From Pseudoalteromonas shioyasakiensis (GTDB lineage: Bacteria > Pseudomonadota > Gammaproteobacteria > Enterobacterales > Alteromonadaceae), in assembly GCF_001550135.1 (NCBI RefSeq), contig NZ_LRUE01000025.1:3566-67565 (forward strand): a stretch of 64,000 bases of DNA, written 5' to 3'. The notes below the pieces were generated by a model. The model ran no database searches, was not told the DNA's origin, and saw only the letters and a program-made list of their open reading frames with translations. A program made the translations under genes and the position numbers. Of this stretch, positions 38,378 to 46,696 are shown piece after piece. Positions within the stretch are counted from its first letter, which is position 1. Each line of letters opens with the position of its first letter.

Positions 38378-41044
38378 TTAGAACTTAAATTTGAAACCTG
38401 CATAGTACAGACGACCAACTTGACTATAAAGAGTGTCGTCGTAGTCTAATTCAGAGTTCAATACTGGATCTTTATCAGCTAAGTTATTAACACCTAGTGT
38501 TAGATCAAGGTTCCAAGGCGTTGCGTAAGTATAGTTAATATCGATAATGTTATACGAAGATAACTCACCAACTGCTTTGAACTTAGTACCTTCATCATTT
38601 GCATCTTCAGTTTCTTCAGCTGTTGAGGCAATGTGGTTCCAGTTTACGTTTAACATGTGAGCTTCGATATCCCATGTTAAGCCCCAGCTGATTCTTCTTT
38701 CTGGTAAACCAGCACGGCCAATTTTATCAACGTTAGGGTAACCGATGATATCTGGCTCTTCATAGCTAAGTACTTCTGACCAAGCAAACTTAGAGCGAAG
38801 TAGACCTGCGCCACCTAAGTCAAATACTGCGTTAAGTTTGAAATCTAAGCCATCTGTAGAGAAACCAGGAATGTTAGCCATTGGTGCAGTAACAAGTAAC
38901 GAACGACCCGTTGGATTACCACCACGGTCTACAGATACTTGGTCATAACCAGCAGCGTTATCATTTGGATCTTCAGGGTCACCTAGAAGACCAGCTAACT
39001 CAAGGTCAAATACGTCTTGTGTAGATAACGAGCTAACTTGGTTAGTGATTTCGATATCATAGTAATCAACTGACATATCGATATTATCAGTGATGTTATA
39101 AACCATACCGAAACTTACACTTTCTGATTCTTCAGGTTTTAATGAATCAGTACCGATGAAGTAAGTTGTATGTTGTTGTGTACGACAATCAGAACGTGAT
39201 GTACCTGCTGATGTACATACCACAACATCTTTAGCTGATGAAGCTGACTCTTGTGGTGCTTTATATAGATCTTCCAGCGTTGGAGCACGGAAACCTTCAC
39301 CCCAAGCAGCACGTAAAACTAACTCATCAAATGGCTGGTATTTAAGTGAAACTTTAGGAACAAATGATGAACCTACATCGCTGTAATCATCATATCGAGC
39401 AGCTAAGTTTAACTCTAATGTGTCTACTACAGGGATTAACATTTCAGCAAAAACAGCTGATTCTGTACGGTCACCTGCCGCTGAACCACCAGCAGTACCA
39501 ATGATGTTTTTCGCTTCGTTTTGAGCTTCCGCTTGGTCAAAGTAATCAGTTTCACGGTAGCTAGCACCAACATATAGGCCTAGTTCACCTGCAGGTAAAG
39601 TAGCTAACTCATTAAAGCTTACGCCTGCAGTTACTTCACGTAATGTACTACCAGAACGACGGTTACTATTTGCGGCGATATTAGCTAATTGAGTAGCATA
39701 CGCAGATTGATCTGGGTCACGTGGATCCCAACCATCAATGATCGCATTTTCTACGCTTGGGCGATGAACATAGCCTTGACCCCACTCGTTCATTTCATAA
39801 CGGTTGTAGTGTGCATCTACATGCCAATCAAACACTTCACCCATACCATTTAGAGATGCACTCCAATCAGCCATGTTGCTAACTTGCCAAGTGTCACGTG
39901 AAGTACCTACGTTATTAAAGCGGTAATAACCACGGTCGCCTTCATTAACAGCCATTAAGCCTTTTTCTGTGTCTTCAGCAAGCGCAATAGGGAATGTAAA
40001 CCAGCCTGCTGCAGGTGCGAAACGACCAAAGCTTTCATTACGCGAATGTAATGAGCGGAAGTTAAAGATTAAATCATCATTGATGTCATAATCAAAGTTA
40101 ACAAATACTGAGTCACGCTTTGTTGAAGCAGCGTCAGCAGCAACAGCAGTATAATCATAGTGACAGCCGTCGTCAGCAGGGAAATCTGGTGCATCATTAT
40201 GATAAGCAAATGAATCACCGTACTGCGAACAGTCTTGACCAGTGATCATTGGGTTAAACTCAAATGTTTGCATATCTAGAATGTTACGGCCATACCAGCT
40301 TTGACCTGTTGTACCAGCGAATGTACCTGAACCATCGTCTGTTGCACGTGAGAACCAACGATCACGAGCAAAAATAATATCACGCTCATCATGCTCATAG
40401 CTGAATACTAGGTTAGAGTTTTCTGATTTAAGACCTGTGATAATTGAGAATGATGACTCATCACCACCGCCATCACGGCTCGGAGTACCCATACGACCCT
40501 GAACTTGAACACCTTCAAAATCTTTTCTTAAAATAATGTTAACTACACCGGCGATCGCATCAGAACCATATACCGCAGATGCGCCATCACCCATAACTTC
40601 AATGCGCTCTACAGCAGCAAAAGGAATGGTATTTAAGTCAGCTGCACCACCACCCATAACAGGTGAACCTGGCATTTTCTTACCGTTAATTAAAACAAGT
40701 GTTCTTGAAGAACCTAAACCACGTAAGTTTACTGTTGCCTGACTTTGCGCAGTACTACCTGATGATGGTTGAATCGAACCAAATGAGTTAAATGTTGAAC
40801 GGTTTAATACGTCTGCAACACTTAATTGACCTGAATTATCTAAAGATGCACGGTCGATTACAACAACAGGGTTTGCACCCTCAATGTCAGTTCGTTTAAT
40901 ACGTGAACCTGTAACTTCGATTCGCTCAACTTTTTCTACACCTTCTTCTTCAGCAGCAAAAGACGAAGCTGAAAATGCAGCAGTTGACGCTGCACCAAAA
41001 GCAATCGCTAAGCGAACTGCTTTTGAAACTTGATTATTTAACAT
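38378..41044 (-). CDS. TonB-dependent receptor 1
   Basis: Outer-membrane active transporter of 888 aa. ATG at 41044 follows GGGAGAA and gives the signal peptide MLNNQVSKAVRLAIAFGAA; a frame 24 bases longer exists but lacks this support. The plug begins VERIEVTGSRIKRTDIE and carries VNLRGLGSSRTLVLINGKK and YGSDAIAGVVNIILRKDF. The barrel ends in the aromatic strand YYAGFKFKF. No N-terminal signalling domain is present. Substrate unknown; paralogues in this group often take up peptides or oligosaccharides. It lies downstream of the S9 peptidase but behind a terminator and its own promoter. Confidence 0.93.
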   Translation of the reverse strand: MLNNQVSKAVRLAIAFGAASTAAFSASSFAAEEEGVEKVERIEVTGSRIKRTDIEGANPVVVIDRASLDNSGQLSVADVLNRSTFNSFGSIQPSSGSTAQSQATVNLRGLGSSRTLVLINGKKMPGSPVMGGGAADLNTIPFAAVERIEVMGDGASAVYGSDAIAGVVNIILRKDFEGVQVQGRMGTPSRDGGGDESSFSIITGLKSENSNLVFSYEHDERDIIFARDRWFSRATDDGSGTFAGTTGQSWYGRNILDMQTFEFNPMITGQDCSQYGDSFAYHNDAPDFPADDGCHYDYTAVAADAASTKRDSVFVNFDYDINDDLIFNFRSLHSRNESFGRFAPAAGWFTFPIALAEDTEKGLMAVNEGDRGYYRFNNVGTSRDTWQVSNMADWSASLNGMGEVFDWHVDAHYNRYEMNEWGQGYVHRPSVENAIIDGWDPRDPDQSAYATQLANIAANSNRRSGSTLREVTAGVSFNELATLPAGELGLYVGASYRETDYFDQAEAQNEAKNIIGTAGGSAAGDRTESAVFAEMLIPVVDTLELNLAARYDDYSDVGSSFVPKVSLKYQPFDELVLRAAWGEGFRAPTLEDLYKAPQESASSAKDVVVCTSAGTSRSDCRTQQHTTYFIGTDSLKPEESESVSFGMVYNITDNIDMSVDYYDIEITNQVSSLSTQDVFDLELAGLLGDPEDPNDNAAGYDQVSVDRGGNPTGRSLLVTAPMANIPGFSTDGLDFKLNAVFDLGGAGLLRSKFAWSEVLSYEEPDIIGYPNVDKIGRAGLPERRISWGLTWDIEAHMLNVNWNHIASTAEETEDANDEGTKFKAVGELSSYNIIDINYTYATPWNLDLTLGVNNLADKDPVLNSELDYDDTLYSQVGRLYYAGFKFKF

Positions 41045-41057
41045 TTGATTCTCCCTG

Positions 41058-41076
41058 GTCATATCCATGTTATGAC
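41058..41076 (-). other. 5'-UTR stem-loop of receptor 1
   Basis: Perfect 6-bp stem GTCATA/TATGAC with a 7-nt loop. Its 3' arm abuts the conserved CCAGGGAGAATCAAATG ribosome-binding segment. Receptors 2 and 3 have a stem of different sequence at nearly the same place. Confidence 0.65.
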
Positions 41077-41093
41077 TTTATTAATTTATTTTA

Positions 41094-41125
41094 CCCCTTA
41101 AAAAGGTACTAGTACCCCATAAGGG
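41094..41125. promoter_or_regulatory. Nested dyad at the predicted transcript start of receptor 1
   Basis: An inner perfect 12-bp palindrome GGTACTAGTACC (41105-41116) lies inside an outer repeat CCCTTA/TAAGGG (41095-41100, 41120-41125). It begins right after the predicted -10 box, so it could be an operator over +1 or a 5'-end RNA hairpin. Confidence 0.6.
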
Positions 41126-41131
41126 AATTAA

Positions 41132-41161
41132 ATACTAATATTAGGGACAACTTTTGGTCAA
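41132..41161 (-). promoter_or_regulatory. Promoter of receptor 1
   Basis: TTGACC (41156-41161), 18-nt spacer, TAGTAT (41132-41137) on the minus strand. Receptor 2 has the same -35 sequence with the same spacing. The 5' UTR would be about 80 nt. The rest of this 292-bp gap to 41336 is AT-rich with only the next terminator. Confidence 0.55.
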
Positions 41162-41272
41162 CAGTTTTTTAACCATTGTTTTTCAATGTAAATTTTAAGT
41201 TTCAAGTGTATATAAGATTAAAGAAAAATTTGATTACATATATTTCACATTAGTTTATATATTCGAAACAAT

Positions 41273-41317
41273 AAAAAAACCCAGAACAAGGTTCGAGCCT
41301 TAATTTCTGGGTTTTTT
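41273..41317 (-). terminator. Terminator of the S9 peptidase gene
   Basis: CCCAGAA (41280-41286) pairs with TTCTGGG (41305-41311); A-run on one side and T-run on the other make it usable on both strands. It begins about 20 bp after the peptidase stop. Confidence 0.82.
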
Positions 41318-41336
41318 ATATTTTTTTGATAATTTA

Positions 41337-43277
41337 TTATTTCAAATATCTAGCCAAAAAATTTTCCATTTTTGTGTAAAGCTCAACTTTATTTTCTTGC
41401 TTCTGAAAGCCATGACCTTCATTTTCTTTCATTATCCATTCATCATCTGACAAAATTACTCCTTTTTTTGCCAGTGCATCACGTAAATCAGTTGCGTGTT
41501 GCTTAACTACGCGCGGGTCTTTCGCACCTTGCACTATCATTAGTGGCGCTTTAATTTTATCAACATGTTGCAACGGTGACATTCGTTTCATTAGGGCTTC
41601 ATCAGATGGATCACCAATCTGCATTTCAAGCACTTCACGTTGTGACTCCCAATGCTTTGGTAATGTATCAAATAATAAAGACACATCTGTTACGCCAACG
41701 TAATCTATTCCGCATTTATAAAGTTCAGGTGTAAACGCAAGGCCTGCTACTGTGGCATAGCCACCGTAACTCGCGCCATAAATACAGACCTTATTCGCAT
41801 CTGCGATACCTTCTGAAACCAAATATTTAACGGTATCTGTAATATCATTTTGCATTTCAGCGCCCCATTTACCACCATAGCCCGCTTGCTGGAATTTGCG
41901 ACCATAACCGCCAGACCCCCTAAAGTTAACTTGGACTGTGGCATAGCCTCTACTTGCAAAAAACTGGGCTTCAGGATTGAATCCCCAATAATCTCGAATT
42001 CCAAAGGGACCACCATGTGGATTTACGATAAGAGGTAGCTGTTTACCCGACGAGTTTTTAGGAATTGTGATATAACCATTTAATGTTAAACCATCTCTAC
42101 TTTTGAATTCGATAGGCTGCATCGGCGACATCGCTTTAGGATCTATCCATGACATTGGGCTTAATAATGCTTTTAAGCTATTGTCATTTTTATTGAATAA
42201 ATAATATTGGCCGGGATCAGTGTCACTCGCTGCATAGACAATATTGAGCACTTCATCATCAGAGCGACTGGTAATTGTCACAACTTTATCGGGAAATGTC
42301 TGCTTTAATGAGGTCATCATTTTTGCAGTCTGTTCATCGAAGTATACTTCTTCAGGGTATTTGTCATAAAAACTAATTGAAGTAAGCTTTTTACGCTTTC
42401 TCGAAAAGCTAAGCGATGTAACATCAACGTTATCATGGGCAAAAATTTGTTCGCCTAACTTATTCGTTTCTGGATCGAAATAAAAAACAGCTTTGGTATC
42501 ACGACCTAAATCAGAAGCGACGAACAACCTTTTATTATCGAAATCAAATGCCAATGGTTCAATATTTGCTTCTTCGGCATTGTACTCTCGTAATACTCTG
42601 AATTTTTCTTCGCCTTTTCCTTTATATAGTAAAGTACCTTTTAAACCTTCAATCGTTAAAGCGCCACGTACCTCACCATCATGATCAAGCATCCACCCCT
42701 GAACGTTACCAGGGTTCTTTGCAAGTAAGTCCATCTTGTAATTACGTTCGTGTTTACGATCCCAACGGCTGTCGATTGGCAGTTTATATAAATCTGGAGC
42801 AACAATGTTTCGGCCGTTATATTGCACCAGAATATGCTTCGGATCATCTGGTAATAAATGCACAACTGATGCAGAGCGGATACCTGATGCGCCAACTTTT
42901 GATCCGACTAACTGCACGACCTTCGCACGTTTCTTATGGGCATCAATTGTATAAATACTGAATGCTTCATTACCATTACTGTCTAGTGTAAAAATAATGT
43001 CATCATTATTCGCCCAAGAGAAACTATTGATATCTTGCTCATCAAACTTTGTTATTGGCCTCGCATTTTTAAAGCCATCAACTTCCATTACAACAATATT
43101 TCTACGCTCGTTAATTGGCGATAAAACCGCAAGATACTTACCATTTGGAGAAAGTTGCAAATTAGAAAATTTAGGTGTTTTAAAGAAGTCCTCAATTGGG
43201 ATGTCTTGCGTTTTGGAGCCGACACTCATAGATAAACTGAGCAAACTACTCAAAAGTAAAAACCATATTATTTTCAT
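41337..43277 (-). CDS. S9-family (prolyl oligopeptidase-type) exported peptidase
   Basis: A 646-aa exported serine peptidase. After a signal peptide (IIWFLLLSSLLSLSMSVGS) comes a beta-propeller (FSNLQLSPNGKYLAVLSP and later blades, to about 380). The C-terminal alpha/beta-hydrolase domain has GGPFGIRDYWGFNPEAQFFASRGYATVQVNFRGSGGYG, nucleophile Ser in GASYGGYAT, Asp in QGAKDPRV and His in ENEGHGF, all intact. These enzymes release di- or oligopeptides. It lies downstream of receptor 2 on the same strand behind a terminator, suggesting linked peptide breakdown and uptake. Confidence 0.92.
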   Translation of the reverse strand: MKIIWFLLLSSLLSLSMSVGSKTQDIPIEDFFKTPKFSNLQLSPNGKYLAVLSPINERRNIVVMEVDGFKNARPITKFDEQDINSFSWANNDDIIFTLDSNGNEAFSIYTIDAHKKRAKVVQLVGSKVGASGIRSASVVHLLPDDPKHILVQYNGRNIVAPDLYKLPIDSRWDRKHERNYKMDLLAKNPGNVQGWMLDHDGEVRGALTIEGLKGTLLYKGKGEEKFRVLREYNAEEANIEPLAFDFDNKRLFVASDLGRDTKAVFYFDPETNKLGEQIFAHDNVDVTSLSFSRKRKKLTSISFYDKYPEEVYFDEQTAKMMTSLKQTFPDKVVTITSRSDDEVLNIVYAASDTDPGQYYLFNKNDNSLKALLSPMSWIDPKAMSPMQPIEFKSRDGLTLNGYITIPKNSSGKQLPLIVNPHGGPFGIRDYWGFNPEAQFFASRGYATVQVNFRGSGGYGRKFQQAGYGGKWGAEMQNDITDTVKYLVSEGIADANKVCIYGASYGGYATVAGLAFTPELYKCGIDYVGVTDVSLLFDTLPKHWESQREVLEMQIGDPSDEALMKRMSPLQHVDKIKAPLMIVQGAKDPRVVKQHATDLRDALAKKGVILSDDEWIMKENEGHGFQKQENKVELYTKMENFLARYLK

Positions 43278-43340
43278 TTTAATATTCCCTTTAATTATGA
43301 CGATAAATGTTTGGGTTATTTATAACTTAGTACTTTACAT

Positions 43341-43367
43341 AAAAAAACCCTGCTACAGCAGGGTTTT
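43341..43367 (-). terminator. Terminator of TonB-dependent receptor 2
   Basis: Stem AAAACCCTGCT/AGCAGGGTTTT (43344-43354, 43357-43367), 2-nt loop, T-run on the minus strand. Confidence 0.9.
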
Positions 43368-43392
43368 AAGAGCTTATACTAATTATTTTAGC

Positions 43393-46056
43393 TTAGAATT
43401 TTTGTTCTAAACGAAGGTACATTGAACGACCTGTTTGATCGTATAATGACCAGCTTGAATCACGGTAATCACGGAAGCCGTCATACCAAGAAGGTGCTTT
43501 CTTATCAAATACGTTGTTAACACCTACAGAAATTTTAGTATTTGTTGGTGCAGTGTATGTGAACTGAGCATTATGCTTGAAGTATGAAGGAACGTCAGCA
43601 AGGTAATCAACACCCCACTCTTCGTTACCTGACTCTTGAGCGCCTACGTAGAACATAGTCCAAGAAGCACTGTAATCTTCATAAGAATAGCTAACACCTA
43701 AATCAGCTTTCCAATCTGGGTAATCTTGAAGACCAGCATAATCAAACGGTTCTGCATCTTTGTCAGCTTTCTCTTCAAATTCCATAACTTTTGAAACGTT
43801 TAGCATTACGCCAAAGTCACCGAAGCTAGTTTCATGCTTGTAGCGAGTTGAGAAATCGAAACCAGACGTTTGTAGTGATGCTTTATTGATATAACCTGTG
43901 TAGATGTAATCAATTTGGCCAGTACCATTAGCACGGTCGATAGCATCTGGTGTAGAACCTAAACCACCTTCTTCTTGTTCAATACGTAGAAGTTCAGTTG
44001 TGCTTACGTCATCGATACGGTTTTCGTAGCTGATATCGTAGTAAGTTAATTCTACTGCTAAGCCATCAACGATATCCCATACGAAACCAAGCGTCGTAGA
44101 GTCACCCGTTTCTTCAGTAAGGTTTGCATTACCACCGAACCATGTCGCTACTTGCTCACCAGCGTCAGAACAATAACCTTCTAATGATTGACCAGGGTTA
44201 GCATCACACCATGCTGTATCACGAACAGTTGGGAAGCTTAATGCATAAGACTGGAACATTTCGCCCATGTTAGGAGCACGGAAAGACTCACCCCAAGAAC
44301 CACGGATTAATAATGTGTCAGTTGGGCGCCAAGTAACACCTACTTTTGGAACAACCTTATCAAATGTAGTGCTCTTTTCACCAAGGTTAGTCATACCTGA
44401 CTGTTCGTATTTCTCATAACGACCAGCAACAGTTACATCAATTTCGTAAGGTAAGCTTGCTTGAATTTCCATGTATGCAGCAGTACGGTCACGAGTTGCA
44501 TATACGTCATCGCCGCCTGAACCGCCTGAGATGAAACCATTTGCAGACTCAGGATCAGATACTTGAGTGAAATCAATTTCTTCAAATTCTGCACCAACAA
44601 CACCAGCAATAACGAAATCACCGTTATCAACGAATGTAGTAGATACTAAACCATCAATTTGTTGGCTTTCGTAACGACCTTCATAAGTACCTGTATGCGC
44701 TGCATATTGGTATAAGTCTGTAAGTTGAGTATTCCACTCTTCGTAGCTCATGCCAGTAGTGTTAAGAATATCATATTCACCAGAGTCAATTGCGCTTTGT
44801 AACATTACGTCATTAACTAGGTTGCTACCAAAAACATTTGTTTTAGAGATGCTGTTTTGATAGTTGATTTCCCAATCAAAACCATTACCAATATCAGTGA
44901 AGCCTTCAAGACCTAATACGATGTCTGTAGTTACAACTTCTGTTTTTGTATCACGGTTACCAATTGGCACAGAACGCATGTAAAGACGGATATCTTCATC
45001 TTCTGGGTTATATTGGTTGTCAGCATCCATCCAAACTGCACCGGTAGATACTGGCGTACCTGCGTAACGAGAGTTTGTTTCGTTGAAACTTGCCATTGCA
45101 CGACCAACAAAGCGAATGTTGTCAGTCAATTCATAGTTAAAGTTAGTTAAGAATGAGTTGTTTTCTACGTCTGGGTAGAATTTTGTAACGTTACCGTAAT
45201 TGTATAAACAACCACCAACGCCGTTCTCATCCATAGAATTTACGACGTCAGCTGTTTGGTCACAAAGCTCAGGGTTAGAGATATAGCTACCCGCACCACC
45301 GATTCGGTAGTTTGGAACATGGCTATAACCGCTGTACGCACCGTAAGTTGGATCGTCCATCGCCCAAATTTCTTTGTCGAAGATTGCATTGTCACGTGAG
45401 TTTTCATACGTGAAGATGATGTTACCTTTTTCAGATGTGTAACCTGAAGTAATTGAGAAAGTTTTGCTTTCGCCACCTTCAACTTTAGGTACTTCGTAAT
45501 CGTATTTTACGCTAACGCCATCAAAGTCTTTTTTAGTGATGATATTGATTACACCAGCAACTGCAGATGAACCATAAACAGCTGATGCGCCATCGCGAAG
45601 AATTTCAACACGCTCAACAACAGCCATTGGGATGATTGATGTATCAGCCGATGAACCAGAAGATGAACTTGTACCAGGCATACGACGACCATCTAATAAT
45701 ACAAGTGTCGCGTCAGAGCCAAGGCCACGTAAGTTAATGTTAGAAGAAGCTGCACCACCAGCACCGTAACCAGATACACCTTTCCAAGAACCGAAAGAGT
45801 TAGAAGCAAGGTTATTTAAAACGTCAGCAACTGTAGGCTCACCTGAAAGGCTGATTTCTGCCGCTGATAAAACGGTAACTGGAGAGCTGTTCTCAAGATC
45901 TACCTGCTTGATACGTGAACCAGTAACTTGGATACGCTCAACTTTTTCTGCGTTTTCTTCATCTGCAGCAAATGTGCTTGCAGAAAATGCAGCTGTAGAA
46001 GCTGCGCCAAAAGCGATCGCTAAGCGAACAGCTTTTGAAACTTTATTATTTAACAT
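43393..46056 (-). CDS. TonB-dependent receptor 2
   Basis: Outer-membrane transporter of 887 aa with signal peptide MLNNKVSKAVRLAIAFGAA, plug (VERIQVTGSRIKQVDLENSSPV, INLRGLGSDATLVLLDGRRM, YGSSAVAGVINIITKKDF) and barrel ending SMYLRLEQKF. Serine/glycine-rich loops appear in the plug. It has a good promoter of its own and a terminator, and precedes the S9 peptidase gene. The first codons and leader are nearly identical in DNA to those of receptors 1 and 3 although the barrels differ strongly. Substrate unknown. Confidence 0.93.
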   Translation of the reverse strand: MLNNKVSKAVRLAIAFGAASTAAFSASTFAADEENAEKVERIQVTGSRIKQVDLENSSPVTVLSAAEISLSGEPTVADVLNNLASNSFGSWKGVSGYGAGGAASSNINLRGLGSDATLVLLDGRRMPGTSSSSGSSADTSIIPMAVVERVEILRDGASAVYGSSAVAGVINIITKKDFDGVSVKYDYEVPKVEGGESKTFSITSGYTSEKGNIIFTYENSRDNAIFDKEIWAMDDPTYGAYSGYSHVPNYRIGGAGSYISNPELCDQTADVVNSMDENGVGGCLYNYGNVTKFYPDVENNSFLTNFNYELTDNIRFVGRAMASFNETNSRYAGTPVSTGAVWMDADNQYNPEDEDIRLYMRSVPIGNRDTKTEVVTTDIVLGLEGFTDIGNGFDWEINYQNSISKTNVFGSNLVNDVMLQSAIDSGEYDILNTTGMSYEEWNTQLTDLYQYAAHTGTYEGRYESQQIDGLVSTTFVDNGDFVIAGVVGAEFEEIDFTQVSDPESANGFISGGSGGDDVYATRDRTAAYMEIQASLPYEIDVTVAGRYEKYEQSGMTNLGEKSTTFDKVVPKVGVTWRPTDTLLIRGSWGESFRAPNMGEMFQSYALSFPTVRDTAWCDANPGQSLEGYCSDAGEQVATWFGGNANLTEETGDSTTLGFVWDIVDGLAVELTYYDISYENRIDDVSTTELLRIEQEEGGLGSTPDAIDRANGTGQIDYIYTGYINKASLQTSGFDFSTRYKHETSFGDFGVMLNVSKVMEFEEKADKDAEPFDYAGLQDYPDWKADLGVSYSYEDYSASWTMFYVGAQESGNEEWGVDYLADVPSYFKHNAQFTYTAPTNTKISVGVNNVFDKKAPSWYDGFRDYRDSSWSLYDQTGRSMYLRLEQKF

Positions 46057-46071
46057 TTGATTCTCCCTGGA

Positions 46072-46086
46072 CCATGTTATTCATGG
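46072..46086 (-). other. 5'-UTR stem-loop of receptor 2
   Basis: CCATG/CATGG with a 5-nt loop, just upstream of the conserved CCAGGGAGAATCAAATG. Same position as the stems of receptors 1 and 3, different sequence. Confidence 0.6.
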
Positions 46087-46140
46087 AATATTTATAGTTA
46101 TTCAAAAAAAATGCATATTAGGCAGTAATTTTGAGCTTTG

Positions 46141-46170
46141 ATAATAATACTCGCCACTCTTAAAGGTCAA
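46141..46170 (-). promoter_or_regulatory. Promoter of receptor 2
   Basis: TTGACC (46165-46170), 18-nt spacer, TATTAT (46141-46146) on the minus strand, a close sigma70 match. The 5' UTR would be about 78 nt. A second TATTAT three bases nearer would give a 15-nt spacer, which is less likely. Confidence 0.65.
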
Positions 46171-46319
46171 CACTTCGCTAACTCAAAAGTTCAATTTTTA
46201 ACAATAAATAAAACACTAACCAAAATAATAAAACATAATTAACACCTTCAAACCCCTTTAAATACAATAGACACAGCAACATTTACAACAGGTTACAAAG
46301 ATCAAAAAGAATTTAATTT

Positions 46320-46343
46320 TTTAGTATTAATATGGGTACTAAA
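46320..46343. promoter_or_regulatory. Inverted repeat TTTAGTA/TACTAAA
   Basis: Perfect 7-bp arms (46320-46326, 46337-46343) with a 10-bp spacer. It shares the core GGGTACTA with the palindrome upstream of receptor 1, so a common regulator is possible but unproven. Confidence 0.4.
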
Positions 46344-46516
46344 GCAAAACCCGCCAATAATTGCAATTTACACAACAAAATCCAGTGCTGATAAATGGCA
46401 TTTTTTATCTTTAAAAATAAAAAAATAAAATTTTAAGACCTTACAATTAAGATGAAACCACAATAAACATGGTCAAAATGATTGATACATGTAGAAAAAG
46501 GACAAAATGATGCAAA

Positions 46517-46544
46517 AGTTAATAGAATGAACATTCTATTAACT
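46517..46544. promoter_or_regulatory. 28-bp perfect palindrome (operator-like)
   Basis: 13-bp arms AGTTAATAGAATG and CATTCTATTAACT separated by AA. No T-tract suited to a terminator for any nearby transcript. It lies about 96 bp upstream of the DUF547 promoter and about 347 bp upstream of the receptor 2 promoter. Confidence 0.7.
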
Positions 46545-46639
46545 AGCAATAACTAACGAAAAGTGTAGAAAAACATTTAACCCCTTATATTTTCTGAAGA
46601 TAAACAAGTAAAACTAGAACGAATTCGGTACATATAAAC

Positions 46640-46668
46640 TTGAAAAAACTGTAACAATCACTGATAGT
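46640..46668 (+). promoter_or_regulatory. Candidate promoter of the DUF547 genes
   Basis: TTGAAA (46640-46645), 17-nt spacer, GATAGT (46663-46668); TAGTAA at 46665 gives 19 nt. The 5' UTR would be about 20 nt. The -10 is a moderate match. Confidence 0.4.
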
Positions 46669-46678
46669 AAGATTGTTA
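46652..46678. promoter_or_regulatory. Inverted repeat over the DUF547 -10 region
   Basis: Perfect 8-bp arms TAACAATC/GATTGTTA (46652-46659, 46671-46678) with an 11-bp spacer that contains the candidate -10 box. This layout is typical of a repressor operator. Confidence 0.5.
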
Positions 46679-46696
46679 AAACAACAAGGAAAAATC

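Larger units (their letters stand above)
46057..46696. promoter_or_regulatory. 640-bp AT-rich divergent regulatory region, no gene seen
   Basis: Lies between receptor 2 (-) and the first DUF547 gene (+). I found no ORF of more than trivial size with a ribosome site. It holds the receptor 2 stem-loop and promoter near 46072-46170, inverted repeats at 46320-46343 and 46517-46544, and a promoter with an overlapping dyad before the DUF547 gene. The amount of dyad symmetry suggests more than one regulator. Confidence 0.6.

Noticed and set aside
46057..46696. Small coding gene in the 640-bp gap
   Set aside because: Only very short frames (for example 13 codons near 46390) with no ribosome site.
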